From the NCBI GenBank assembly GCA_029857955.1, contig JAOUFY010000017.1:1-44737 (forward strand): a stretch of 44,737 nt of DNA, given 5' to 3'. Position 1 is the first letter of the stretch; each line of letters begins with the position of its first letter. The notes beneath the pieces are model-generated. The model did no database searches and was not told the origin of the DNA. It saw nothing but the letters and a program-made list of their open reading frames with translations. Below, in pieces: positions 25,591-36,390 of this stretch. Made by a program: the position numbers and the translations under genes. This stretch comes from Spirochaetia bacterium (GTDB lineage Bacteria; Spirochaetota; Leptospiria; Turneriellales; JAOUFE01).

Positions 25591-26124
25591 ATGAAAATTA
25601 AAAATATATTTAGTATGGTTCTGCTGATATCAGCGGGATTGTTTGCTTTTAACTGCAGCTCAACTCAAAAAAAAGATGAGCCGGTTGTTGAAAAGAAAGA
25701 AGTTCCAACAACGAATGATGCTGCGGTTTTAAAAACAGAGGCTCCCGGCCCTGAGTCTATTATAGAAGAGGCAAATAATAAATTAAAAGACAAGTTTATA
25801 ACAGGGTACGAAAAAAATCAAACGAAATTAAATGTACCCGGCTGGGTGAGTAATTCATTGCCTGAAGTAAAAGCAATTTTGGCAACCATTCCTGAGGGAT
25901 ATTCATTACTGGTAGAAGGCCATGCTGACGAATCAGGATCAAGCAGTATAAATCAGAAAATATCTTCTGAACGCGCAAAAAATATTTATGACCTGCTTGT
26001 AGCAAACGGAGTTTCTGCTAAAAAACTTAAACACCAGGGCTTCTCTAATAAATATTTATTAAGCGGCATTGATCCTCTCGACGGGAAAAACCGCCGAGTT
26101 ACTTTTAAAGTTGTAAAGCAGTAG
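25591..26124 (+). CDS. OmpA/Pal-type lipoprotein
   Basis: A 177-aa outer-membrane lipoprotein: signal KIKNIFSMVLLISAGLFAFNC with lipobox FNC, a Lys/Glu/Pro-rich linker at ~25-60, and a peptidoglycan-binding OmpA C-terminal domain. The domain shows LLVEGHADESGSSSINQKIS, SSERAKNIYDLLVANGV and GKNRRVTFKVV, with the Asp and Arg that usually bind diaminopimelate. ATG 25591 is chosen because AGGAG precedes it by four bases; the frame opens at ATG 25573. It likely ties the outer membrane to the wall. No tol genes adjoin it, so whether it is the cell's main Pal is open. Confidence 0.9.
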   Translation: MKIKNIFSMVLLISAGLFAFNCSSTQKKDEPVVEKKEVPTTNDAAVLKTEAPGPESIIEEANNKLKDKFITGYEKNQTKLNVPGWVSNSLPEVKAILATIPEGYSLLVEGHADESGSSSINQKISSERAKNIYDLLVANGVSAKKLKHQGFSNKYLLSGIDPLDGKNRRVTFKVVKQ

Positions 26125-26146
26125 TTTGAAATTTTAAACAATAAAA

Positions 26147-26176
26147 ACAGATAGGGGGAGAGCTCTCTCTATCTGT
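26147..26176. terminator. Hairpin between OmpA-type gene and diguanylate cyclase gene
   Basis: ACAGATAG at 26147-26154 pairs perfectly with CTATCTGT at 26169-26176, and the inner GAGAG / CTCTC lengthens the stem. It lies between two convergent genes. No long T-run follows, so its strength is uncertain. Confidence 0.55.
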
Positions 26177-26237
26177 ATAAATGCAACATCATCAACTAAA
26201 GATTATATAGTCCGTTGAGATATATTGTCTGGAAAAT

Positions 26238-27323
26238 TTATTTTGAAAAGTTTATCGAAAATCCGGTTTGTTTTTTAGCTTCATACATGGCCTTGTCGGC
26301 TGCTTTTACAAGCGAGGTTGAGTCTAAAGGTTTTTCAGGCGTAGAGATTGCTATCCCCATGCTGCATTTAATTTCAGAAATTTCCTTGTTTTTTTCAAAG
26401 GATTCTTTGATTCGATTACAAACATTTTGACCGTCTTCAATCGTGCTTTCGGGTAATATTATACAAAACTCATCTCCTCCGTATCTTGCTCCGATTTCGC
26501 CATCTCTGATCGACTGCCTTATTGACTCTGCTACATTTTGAAGTACTTCGTCGCCGCGCTTGTGCCCTTGAGCATCATTGATTTTTTTAAATTCGTCAAG
26601 ATCAAAATATATTAACGTGGTCGAGTGATTTCGTCTTAATCCTCGCGATAATTCCCGTTTTAATTCGGAATAAAATGCCTGTTGATTTAATAATCCTGTA
26701 AGACCGTCGTGGCTGGCTTGTTCTTTTAACAATTTTGTGCGATCTGAAATCACTTCTTCAAGAGAAACCGTATAATGTTCCAATTCTTCCTTGCTTCTTC
26801 TTGTTTCGTCCATTAAGCTGTAGATATAAGTATCAAAAGTTAAAGACAGGTCAAACATGATTATTTTTTCTATTGCAGCCATTCCCGGGGCGCATGATTT
26901 ACACAGACCTTTGTGTTTTGCAATAATGAGGTTACGTAAAATCGTGCTTAAATTATGAACAGCCGACACGTAAAATTTCGGATCAACCCCGATACGTTTG
27001 TGAACCACTCCGACTCGAAGGCGGGAATGAACATAGTCTTCATCGTATTGACCGTCAAAAAGAGTTAATATATAGCTTCGCTGATGATTTTTTAATCTTC
27101 TGAGGGTTTCAGCGTCGCCGATTACCCTGTCCATTTCATCAAATGGAAGAATTCTTTTATAAAATTCTTCAACAATTTCATCAATGTTTTCAACCACATT
27201 TTCTCTGTAAGATACCAGAGCCTGAACATCTTTATCTGTAAAATCCAGATATTCTTTACGACGTTCAATTTCTCTTTTGGTGATTTTAAGTTGTTCAATA
27301 AGAGTATGGAATGTTGTTTTCAT
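26238..27323 (-). CDS. Globin-coupled diguanylate cyclase
   Basis: A 361-aa cytoplasmic signalling enzyme. Residues ~15-160 form a sensor globin; proximal haem ligand His108 lies in VGVVHKRIGVDPKFY, which matches the F-helix of HemAT-type globin-coupled sensors. A short coiled-coil linker (~175-205) leads to a GGDEF domain with DGLTGLLN, DLDEFKKIND and active-site YGGDEF (GGDEF at 282-286), so it should make cyclic-di-GMP. The inhibitory I-site is RDGE rather than RxxD (Arg273, Glu276), so product inhibition may be altered. No membrane segment. It probably links O2 (or another haem gas ligand) to c-di-GMP. It is convergent with the OmpA-type gene. Confidence 0.92.
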   Translation of the reverse strand: MKTTFHTLIEQLKITKREIERRKEYLDFTDKDVQALVSYRENVVENIDEIVEEFYKRILPFDEMDRVIGDAETLRRLKNHQRSYILTLFDGQYDEDYVHSRLRVGVVHKRIGVDPKFYVSAVHNLSTILRNLIIAKHKGLCKSCAPGMAAIEKIIMFDLSLTFDTYIYSLMDETRRSKEELEHYTVSLEEVISDRTKLLKEQASHDGLTGLLNQQAFYSELKRELSRGLRRNHSTTLIYFDLDEFKKINDAQGHKRGDEVLQNVAESIRQSIRDGEIGARYGGDEFCIILPESTIEDGQNVCNRIKESFEKNKEISEIKCSMGIAISTPEKPLDSTSLVKAADKAMYEAKKQTGFSINFSK

Positions 27324-29931
<2,608 letters not shown>

Positions 29932-29937
29932 TTAAAC

Positions 29938-30075
29938 GGATTGTCTAATAAGTCAAAATTTGAACCGCGAAGACGCAAAGAACGCAAAGGAATTAAAGAA
30001 AATGATAAGAAAAATCCCTTTATTTCTTAGTTTGCGCCCTTCTCGCCTTTGCGGTGAGACTTTTTAGACAGCCCC
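29938..30075. repeat. Dispersed palindromic repeat, family A, copy 2
   Basis: Nearly identical to 4734-4882 but ~11 bases shorter in the centre. Ends are GGATTGTCTAATAAGTC and the complement of GGGGCTGTCTAAAAAGTC. Like copy 1, it lies straight after a plus-strand gene and faces the end of a minus-strand gene, so it fills a convergent junction. Confidence 0.85.
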
Positions 30076-30080
30076 GCTTT

Positions 30081-30167
30081 AAAGCCCGCTCAATAAGTTA
30101 TTGTGTCTTTTTAGAAAACTCCGGATAATCAATATCCGAAGCAGTAACAAAATGAGTGGGCTTTTTT
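30081..30167 (+). other. Structured RNA-like element or terminator
   Basis: An outer stem AAAGCCCGCTCA (30081-30092) pairs with TGAGTGGGCTTT (30153-30164) with one G-T pair, followed by a T-run. The ~60-base interior holds a perfect hairpin CGGATA / TATCCG (30122-30138). It could be an elaborate terminator for icd read-through or a small RNA. On the minus strand an ATG-less open stretch (30098-~30250, including SEILYALWAIKKPTHF) overlaps it and might be a protein remnant instead. Confidence 0.4.
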
Positions 30168-30230
30168 ATTGCCCAAAGAGCATATAATATTTCTGAAACT
30201 GGCTGAAATTTTAGTTTAGGCCTTGCTAAT

Positions 30231-32714
30231 TTACCAGTACATATGCAGCATTAAACGATAAGATCTTCCTGTGACGGTTTCAATGGGGTCGCGATAACGT
30301 TCATTGGGTAACGTATATTCATAAAGTTCTGATCGGGAATCCAGTAAATTGTAAACGTCAAAAGATAAGGTTGTGCTGGTTTTTCCAACAGGTAATTTTA
30401 ATGCAAGACGAACATCCCAGGTTAGAGCAAATGTATAACGCGGTACTCCATCAGGGGGCTGCGATCGATTCTGGTTTTGAATGATCACAGGCCCCTGATT
30501 TAACCCCTGTGCAATGACCATATGCCCGAATGGTTCGCCGTCTCTGTAACGCACTGTATTTGCAAGCGTTAACGGACCGGCATTAAACCCAAAAAGAATA
30601 TTGATTAAATAGCCGCGTTCGCCGTCGGTGACGGCAAGATTATGAAGTTGTTTGTTAGGATCGGCGCTTGATTCGGCAAATCTGCCCATGTCGTTGTAAT
30701 CGGGACCGTTTCCGGAAATGGTATATGCCTGGCTGTAATAGGTGCCGAGGCCTAATTGCGCAAACCAGGGATCTTTTTCATCGTTTTTCTTTAGTAGTTG
30801 AATTTCAATTCCAGCGTGGTAGCCGTCATGGGTAGAATTTGTGAGCATGTAAAGTTCTTTGCCCATTGCGTTTAAACTTCGATTATACAAAACCCCTCCA
30901 GCGACATCTCCTCTGGCAATTTCAGAGTAACCGGAATTTACAGAAGGATCAAATTCAACATTGTATAAGTTTGTATATCGCTTGCCTTGAACAGAGATCA
31001 TGGCCCGCCATTTTTTAGAAAAATTATGCGCGATGCCAAAATACAATTCGTCTCTGGTCGGGTATTTCATGTTTTTTGACAAGGTATGATATTTACCGCC
31101 AGTTTTATTATAAAGTGTTCCCCTTTCGGCTGCCTCAGGAATTCCGTTTCCGTTTGAATCTGTCCATGAATATCTACCGCCCGATGGCGAATCAGGATTT
31201 AAAAACATAAGTTCATCTGATGATACCGGAATTGCATCATGCTGAATACCGGTATATACTTCCCATTTATTGCCGGGGTTGCTGAAAAGTTTTATACCTG
31301 CAGTTGGGTCAAAGCGGGTTAACAGATATTTGCCGGATGAAAAACCGCTTTCAAAAAGTCCACCTGCTGTTATTTCCAGTTGAATTGACTGCCATTGTTT
31401 TGTAAACTGAATTTCCGGATTTTCTCTAATGAGGTATTGTGAGTAAACATCATTATTGTCATAAATGGTAACATCATAAGCGACATGGTTAAAAGTGTGC
31501 GCCGTTATGTTGTTTACATAAAGATTTTTTTTATGAACCCCTTCGACCCGCATTCTTGAAAATGCGCTTACATCAAATATCCACATGCGCGTGATTTTAT
31601 TAAAATTTAAATTGTTGGCTGCAAACCATGTATGACTTTCAGACGGTTCTGGAATTTTGCCGTAAACAATTTCATCTTCAAGGTCAAGCACAACAGGGTT
31701 TTTATTGTTTTGAGAATATTTTTTATGTGCATAACCTGCATTTACTCCATATGAAAATTTTTCATGTTCCGGATCGATGGATGCCATAGTAAACAAAACG
31801 GAGTCGCTGCCTCCATGTAAAGTCTTGTCGTCTTTGTTTCCGGTTTCGATTCCAAAATGATCGCGATCAAGATGCTGATATAAAACTGATGAGTTAAGGT
31901 TCTCGGTAATGTTTTGTCCGAGGTAGATTGTATTTCTGTTTCCGGATTCATAACCATTTAATGTTGTGAAGGTTCTTTGATGAGAAATGCCTTCGTAAAA
32001 TACTCGAGCCGGCAAACGGTTGATACCGCTAAATCCTGAAGAAATTCCGCCTTCCGGCGAGGGAGCCATTGATCTTCTTTTGTAACTTGCCCCCCAGCTT
32101 TGCGCAGGTTCCCTGTCCATTGAGTTTGCAGGAATCCAGGTATCGCCGCCAAGGAATCCGGCAATAGCGCCATATAACATTTGATCGTCGTTTTCATTTT
32201 GTTGTATTTTCCAGTTTAAACCAAAATTATGGGTATATGAATACAGGGGGGATAAAGTTTCATAAGAAGTCCAAAGATCAATCGGCAAGTAAATGAAAGG
32301 TCTTCCCGGATCTTCAGGGTTTGTAATGTCCAGTGAGTTTAAGTGATAACGCAGCCATTTGGTTGATTCTCCATGAATGGCCAGCGTTACAGGTTCTAAT
32401 GCTGAAAACCCCCCATTATCGGGATTTGAAAGTACAGCGCCGGGATACCAGTATTCCAGAGGTGAAAAATTATGATTACCGTTTGGTAAAACGTTCATGT
32501 CGTTTCGGGTAAATTCAAGTCTCCAGAATCGCCAATCCATAAGAGGGTTAAAAGGTTTTTGAGTTTTATCTGTTGAGGAATTATCTGAATCTATTTTTAT
32601 ACCTTGTGCAGCGTCATTGTCTGGTTCTGGAGTTTTCATTTCAGCTTCTTGACTATAAACTGCTGCGTGTGCCAATATCAGAAAACATAAAACCTTGATT
32701 TTAAAAAAATGCAT
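30231..32714 (-). CDS. TonB-receptor-like outer-membrane beta-barrel
   Basis: An 827-aa exported protein with signal KIKVLCFLILAHAAVYSQ. After an acidic linker, residues ~65-165 resemble a degenerate plug (FTRNDMNVLPNG, GFSALEPVTLAIHG, LNSLDITNPEDPGRPF). The rest alternates aromatic/polar strands typical of a 22-strand barrel and ends in an aromatic strand (GRSYRLMLHMYW). No clear TonB box or carboxypeptidase-like domain is seen. Late motifs fit the family: FGFNAGPLTLANTVRYRDGE, LSFDVYNLLDSRSE. It follows the EF-hand-like lipoprotein by six bases and belongs to a three-gene operon. Its substrate is unknown; the partial plug leaves open a non-transport role. Confidence 0.8.
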   Translation of the reverse strand: MHFFKIKVLCFLILAHAAVYSQEAEMKTPEPDNDAAQGIKIDSDNSSTDKTQKPFNPLMDWRFWRLEFTRNDMNVLPNGNHNFSPLEYWYPGAVLSNPDNGGFSALEPVTLAIHGESTKWLRYHLNSLDITNPEDPGRPFIYLPIDLWTSYETLSPLYSYTHNFGLNWKIQQNENDDQMLYGAIAGFLGGDTWIPANSMDREPAQSWGASYKRRSMAPSPEGGISSGFSGINRLPARVFYEGISHQRTFTTLNGYESGNRNTIYLGQNITENLNSSVLYQHLDRDHFGIETGNKDDKTLHGGSDSVLFTMASIDPEHEKFSYGVNAGYAHKKYSQNNKNPVVLDLEDEIVYGKIPEPSESHTWFAANNLNFNKITRMWIFDVSAFSRMRVEGVHKKNLYVNNITAHTFNHVAYDVTIYDNNDVYSQYLIRENPEIQFTKQWQSIQLEITAGGLFESGFSSGKYLLTRFDPTAGIKLFSNPGNKWEVYTGIQHDAIPVSSDELMFLNPDSPSGGRYSWTDSNGNGIPEAAERGTLYNKTGGKYHTLSKNMKYPTRDELYFGIAHNFSKKWRAMISVQGKRYTNLYNVEFDPSVNSGYSEIARGDVAGGVLYNRSLNAMGKELYMLTNSTHDGYHAGIEIQLLKKNDEKDPWFAQLGLGTYYSQAYTISGNGPDYNDMGRFAESSADPNKQLHNLAVTDGERGYLINILFGFNAGPLTLANTVRYRDGEPFGHMVIAQGLNQGPVIIQNQNRSQPPDGVPRYTFALTWDVRLALKLPVGKTSTTLSFDVYNLLDSRSELYEYTLPNERYRDPIETVTGRSYRLMLHMYW

Positions 32715-32720
32715 GATAAG

Positions 32721-33470
32721 CTAAGGTACAGGTGTTGTACTTAGGGTTTCTCCTGTATCATATTTTCCATTTAAATTAGCGTCAAGTACACAGGTCTCAT
32801 TGTAGGCATTAGCACCAAGCGCCGCAATTTTTGGAAATGTCTGGGTTATGCCTCCTGAAGTCACGATCGAAACAGGGAACCAGTCGCTTAAAACCAAAGT
32901 AGAGTCTTTTAAGTCAAATGGGTATTGCGGCATAGAAGAAATCAGCGCGCTGCTCCAGGCTGGTTTTGCCGTGGGCATATAAATACATATTTTTTGTTGA
33001 CCGGCCGACGGCAAAGGCGTTGCGCTTGAAAATGCCGTCAAAGTTGCAGCTTGATACGGTACATTAAAATTTGTATAAATATCTGAGGTATTTACTCGGA
33101 TCGATTGATAGGTTCCAAAGTCGCCGACATCGAGAATGCCGTTTCCAGATTGATCGACGTAAATTAAAACATCTGCAGAGGTAGTGTTTTGCGACAATAC
33201 TATTTCGCCAAGCAGTCGGCCAGATGCATCGATGTAAAGGGCATAGTTTGACGGGTAGGTAAAAGCATTGTTTCCCTCCCAAAACCGAATGTACGTTTTT
33301 GACCCCGGATTAAAGCCGCTTAATGACAAAACAATGCGAGGTCTTGTATCGTTTAATTTTGAAGGGTTTGGAACGCGATCTGAGTTACAATTTGTGTTGA
33401 CTAAAAAAACAAAGCAAAGCATGAACAATGTCCATACATTCGTCGTATTGGTGAAACGATAAAATTTCAT
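32721..33470 (-). CDS. Lipoprotein with two EF-hand-like loops
   Basis: A 249-aa lipoprotein: signal NTTNVWTLFMLCFVFLVNTNC with the relaxed lipobox NTNC. The mature part has two Asp/Asn/Gly loops, VDQSGNGILDVGD and LDANLNGKYDTGE, that fit the DxNxNGxxDxG calcium-loop pattern, with beta-rich stretches around them. The protein at 200-940 shares this build. It lies between the DUF3108 gene (15-base gap) and the TonB-receptor-like barrel (six-base gap), so it is probably the lipoprotein partner of that barrel, exposed in the periplasm or on the surface. There is no clear ribosome-binding site; translation may be coupled. Family not recognised. Confidence 0.78.
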   Translation of the reverse strand: MKFYRFTNTTNVWTLFMLCFVFLVNTNCNSDRVPNPSKLNDTRPRIVLSLSGFNPGSKTYIRFWEGNNAFTYPSNYALYIDASGRLLGEIVLSQNTTSADVLIYVDQSGNGILDVGDFGTYQSIRVNTSDIYTNFNVPYQAATLTAFSSATPLPSAGQQKICIYMPTAKPAWSSALISSMPQYPFDLKDSTLVLSDWFPVSIVTSGGITQTFPKIAALGANAYNETCVLDANLNGKYDTGETLSTTPVP

Positions 33471-33485
33471 ATTGATAATAGTGAC

Positions 33486-34337
33486 TTATTTTTTAGCTTT
33501 ATTGGTTTGCTGATAATCGGTTAAAACAACGACAACTCTTTTTATTAAAGGAACATTTGCGCTGATGAGTACGGGTATAGAGTTTTCATCGTCTGTGAAA
33601 AAGATATCTACCTCACTTTTTACATTAAAAAAAATGTTTCCTCCGGAGGGTTTTTGATTTGGATTTGCCAGACCTGATTTTACATGAATAACCTTTACTT
33701 TGCCGCCTAGCGCCGGTACATCAAGTATATCTTTTCCAATGACCTGTATGATCATGTGTTTTTTAACTCCGGCAGGTAATACTTTTAATGTATAGGTTTC
33801 ACCTGTTTTGGGATGGATACCGGATGATCGCAAAGTATAAAAAATACCAATCAAGTCCTGGTATTCGTTTCCGTCTATATAGTATTCATCAGTGGCATCT
33901 TTTTCAGGGGGTTGATCATGAGGCAAACCGGATTCAACAAATTTTACTTCACGTTTATTTACAAACACTCTATTATCGCTTTGAAACCGATAAGCTCTGC
34001 GCATGTACATATAGCCATCGTAAATATCTTCATATGCCATATATGATTTTTGAGTTTTATAATTCCACATTGCCCCAAAATTACCGCTAATGTAGTAAAT
34101 GCCTTTAAGGCTGTCAAAGGTGTCTACTCTTGTATTTATTTGTAAAAATTCATTGCCGGTTTTTACGGTTCTCATTAAAATTGAGCCCACTGAAATTCCC
34201 TTTACGTCAATGGAAAATTTTAAAATTTCATTATAAAATGCCGGAACAGGTTTTTCTTCTTCTGAATAAATGTTGGTAAAAATAACCAGAGCAAGTACCA
34301 ATGTAGAAATTTTATAGTTAATAAATTTCATAATCAT
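33486..34337 (-). CDS. Exported DUF3108 protein
   Basis: A 283-aa protein with signal KFINYKISTLVLALVIFTNIYS. The mature sequence matches DUF3108: it opens FYNEILKFSIDVKGISVGS, continues TRVDTFDSLKGIYYISG, and later has QDLIGIFYTLRSSGIHPKTGE and GKVKVIHVKSG, then DIFFTDDENSIPVLISANVPL. The family is periplasmic and beta-rich with unknown function, often found with envelope genes. It is the first gene of the operon with the EF-hand-like lipoprotein and barrel. Start may be ATG 34337 or 34331; neither has a clear ribosome-binding site. Confidence 0.87.
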   Translation of the reverse strand: MIMKFINYKISTLVLALVIFTNIYSEEEKPVPAFYNEILKFSIDVKGISVGSILMRTVKTGNEFLQINTRVDTFDSLKGIYYISGNFGAMWNYKTQKSYMAYEDIYDGYMYMRRAYRFQSDNRVFVNKREVKFVESGLPHDQPPEKDATDEYYIDGNEYQDLIGIFYTLRSSGIHPKTGETYTLKVLPAGVKKHMIIQVIGKDILDVPALGGKVKVIHVKSGLANPNQKPSGGNIFFNVKSEVDIFFTDDENSIPVLISANVPLIKRVVVVLTDYQQTNKAKK

Positions 34338-34639
34338 GCTTAGAATTTGAGACTATCTTTTTAGCGAACATGGCGTCTACTGAAAAAGCATAGAAAATTT
34401 TTTTATCTGCAGGAATACTCATCTGGTGGTAATCAAGGTGACGACTTTAATTTGTTTTCGGTCATTCTTTTTTCAAGGTGGATGTTTTAGAATGTTTTTT
34501 TACTTGTCAATATCCCATGAAAAAGGTATTTTGTAAATAGAGGTATACTTAAAAGTAAATTATTAAATTTATGTATACATAAAGTGTTATTAAACAAAAA
34601 ATAAATTTTAAATTTATATCTTTATTTTAAGGAGATCAT
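34338..34639. other. Divergent control region of DUF3108 operon and fic gene
   Basis: 302 bases without a gene. It holds the probable fic promoter at 34504-34532, a run of AT-rich sequence, and AAGGAG just before the fic start. I see no repeats or small genes in it. Confidence 0.5.
34504..34532 (+). promoter_or_regulatory. Possible promoter of the fic gene
   Basis: TTGTCA at 34504-34509 and TATTTT at 34527-34532 with a 17-base spacer, about 105 bases before the fic start. Other AT-rich boxes lie closer, so this is only one option. Confidence 0.35.
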
Positions 34640-35680
34640 ATGAAAACTCTGGAACTAATTAAAAATACTCTGGATAGTATTCCTATCATGACTTCATGGT
34701 ATCTTTCGGCTATTGATGAGTTTAAAGGGAAATTAGAGGTCTATAACAAACAATCTCCGGATAAACTTGAAGATCTTGAAAAACATGCGATGATTGAAAG
34801 TTCAATTTCTTCTAACCGTTTAGAAGGTTCAACCATTGCCAGCTCGAGAATTGAAACTGTAGTTTTTGGAAATTCACTGTTAAAGGATCGAAGTGAAGAA
34901 GAGGTCCGCGGTTACCAAAAGGCTTTAAGCTGGATTCATGACCAACATGATAAAATTGATGTCACCATGGACACTATTCTTGAATTGCATAAAATGATTC
35001 GCGGCGGAAAAGAAGACGCGGGAGAATGGAAGGTAAAAAAGACCGATGACATTGAAAAGCTTCCTAATGGAAAACCAATCAATGGTTTTAAATCGCCGGA
35101 TGTTAAAGAAAGTATTCATCTTTTAGAACAAGCCGTTGAATTATGGCATGAACAAATTGATAAAAAACGAATTCCGCCGCTTATCTTGCTGTCAGCATTT
35201 AACTTTGACTTTCTTTGTATTCATCCGTTTCAAGATGGTAATGGTCGCGTATCGAGATTATTACTTGTGCTTCAACTTTACAAACTTGGATATGATGTCG
35301 GCCGTTTTGTCAGTATTGAAAGAATCATTGAAGAGAACAAAGAGCGTTATTATGAGTCTTTACAAAAAAGCTCTGAAGGCTGGTCTGTATCTAAAAATTC
35401 AATTTGGCCATATACAAATTATCTTCTTTTTGTTTTAAAAGAAGCCTATGGTGAGCTTGAGAAACGGCTTGAAAATTTACCTGAAAATTATCGATCTAAA
35501 ACATATATCATTATGAATTTTGTAAACAATTACATGGGGCAATTTAATCTTTCAAAAATTAAATATTATTTGCCAGGGATTAATATGGAACTCATGCATA
35601 AGATTCTTAAAGAACTTCAAAAAGAAGGTAAAATTAGAAATCTTGGCCGCGGGATTAATGCAAAATGGATAAAGCAATGA
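34640..35680 (+). CDS. Fic-domain protein with N-terminal inhibitory helix
   Basis: A 346-aa cytoplasmic protein expected to transfer AMP (or another nucleotide part) to a hydroxyl group of a target protein. The catalytic loop HPFQDGNGRVSR (residues 195-206) fits HPFx(D/E)GNGRxxR with the catalytic His. The class II inhibitory motif is at the N-terminus, Ser58-xxx-Glu62-Gly63 in SNRLEG, which should hold the enzyme inactive. A C-terminal winged-helix-like region (IMNFVNNYMGQFNLSKIKYY) ends with GRGINAKWI. It resembles the SoFic type. AAGGAG stands before ATG 34640. No partner antitoxin gene lies beside it. Its target is unknown. Confidence 0.94.
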   Translation: MKTLELIKNTLDSIPIMTSWYLSAIDEFKGKLEVYNKQSPDKLEDLEKHAMIESSISSNRLEGSTIASSRIETVVFGNSLLKDRSEEEVRGYQKALSWIHDQHDKIDVTMDTILELHKMIRGGKEDAGEWKVKKTDDIEKLPNGKPINGFKSPDVKESIHLLEQAVELWHEQIDKKRIPPLILLSAFNFDFLCIHPFQDGNGRVSRLLLVLQLYKLGYDVGRFVSIERIIEENKERYYESLQKSSEGWSVSKNSIWPYTNYLLFVLKEAYGELEKRLENLPENYRSKTYIIMNFVNNYMGQFNLSKIKYYLPGINMELMHKILKELQKEGKIRNLGRGINAKWIKQ

Positions 35681-35698
35681 TCATCTGATCGTTGCTTT
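35671..35698. terminator. Compact terminator overlapping two stop codons
   Basis: AAAGCAATGATCA (35671-35683), loop TC, TGATCGTTGCTTT (35686-35698), one mismatch in 13 bp. It contains the fic stop codon (35678-35680) and touches the last codon of the LolD-like gene (35697). TTTATTTTAT follows on the plus strand. Confidence 0.75.
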
Positions 35699-36371
35699 AT
35701 TTTATAATTTCTCCATCTTTTAAAGTTACTTTCTGTAAAGCATGTTTAACTACGCGGGGATCATGAGTACTGAATATAAAAGCAACTTTGTGTTCTTTAT
35801 TCATTTTCTGCATGATATCTATAATTTTTTCGCTATTTTCACTGTCAAGATTTGCGGTTGGTTCATCTGCAAGAACAATGGCTGGTTTGCCTACCAGGGC
35901 TCGAGCAATGGCAACACGCTGTTTTTGTCCGCCGGATAATTCATCTGGTTTTTTTTTCATATGATCTTTTAAACCGACTTCTTCAAGCAGCATGACAGCA
36001 CGTTCTTCTTTTTCTTTTTCATTGATGTCGTTTCGAATCATAAGCGGCAGCGTGACATTTTCTTTGGCATTTAAAACGGGAACCAGGTTAAATCCCTGAA
36101 AAATAAATCCAATGTTAAATAATCTGTAATTTGACATTTCATCAAAGTTACTTAACAGCAGTTTTTTTTCGCCGAGATAGATATTACCCTGAGTCGGTTC
36201 AACCAAAAGACCAAGAATATTCAACATGGTTGATTTTCCAGAGCCTGACGGTCCCGATATTGTTAAAAAAGCCTTTTCAGGTATTTCCAGGTTAATATTT
36301 TTTAAAGCATCGACCTTGCTGTTTCCTGTTCCGTAACTCATTCGAATATTTTCAAGTTTCATGATTGGCAT
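35697..36371 (-). CDS. LolD/MacB-type ABC transporter ATPase
   Basis: A 224-aa ATP-binding subunit. Walker A is GPSGSGKST, the Q-loop [12 protein letters not shown], signature [15 protein letters not shown], Walker [13 protein letters not shown], and the H-loop [10 protein letters not shown]. The LolD/MacB/FtsE subgroup is shown by the short length and the N-terminal [14 protein letters not shown] place the start at ATG 36371, which follows AGGAG by five bases; the open frame runs on to 36452 over the end of the previous gene. It is the last gene of the TetR-controlled operon and should power the FtsX-type permease at 38698-40089. Confidence 0.93.
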   Translation of the reverse strand: MPIMKLENIRMSYGTGNSKVDALKNINLEIPEKAFLTISGPSGSGKSTMLNILGLLVEPTQGNIYLGEKKLLLSNFDEMSNYRLFNIGFIFQGFNLVPVLNAKENVTLPLMIRNDINEKEKEERAVMLLEEVGLKDHMKKKPDELSGGQKQRVAIARALVGKPAIVLADEPTANLDSENSEKIIDIMQKMNKEHKVAFIFSTHDPRVVKHALQKVTLKDGEIIK

Positions 36372-36390
36372 ATTGTCTCCTATATTTTTG

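Noticed and set aside
30098..30250. Minus-strand open stretch after the barrel gene (SEILYALWAIKKPTHF)
   Set aside because: It reads like protein but has no start codon and overlaps strong RNA-like stems; kept only as an alternative in the entry for the structured element.
34640..35680. Fic protein as half of a Fic toxin-antitoxin (Phd/Doc or FicTA) pair
   Set aside because: The inhibitory SxxxEG motif is inside the same protein and no small partner gene adjoins, so it is a self-inhibited class II Fic protein.
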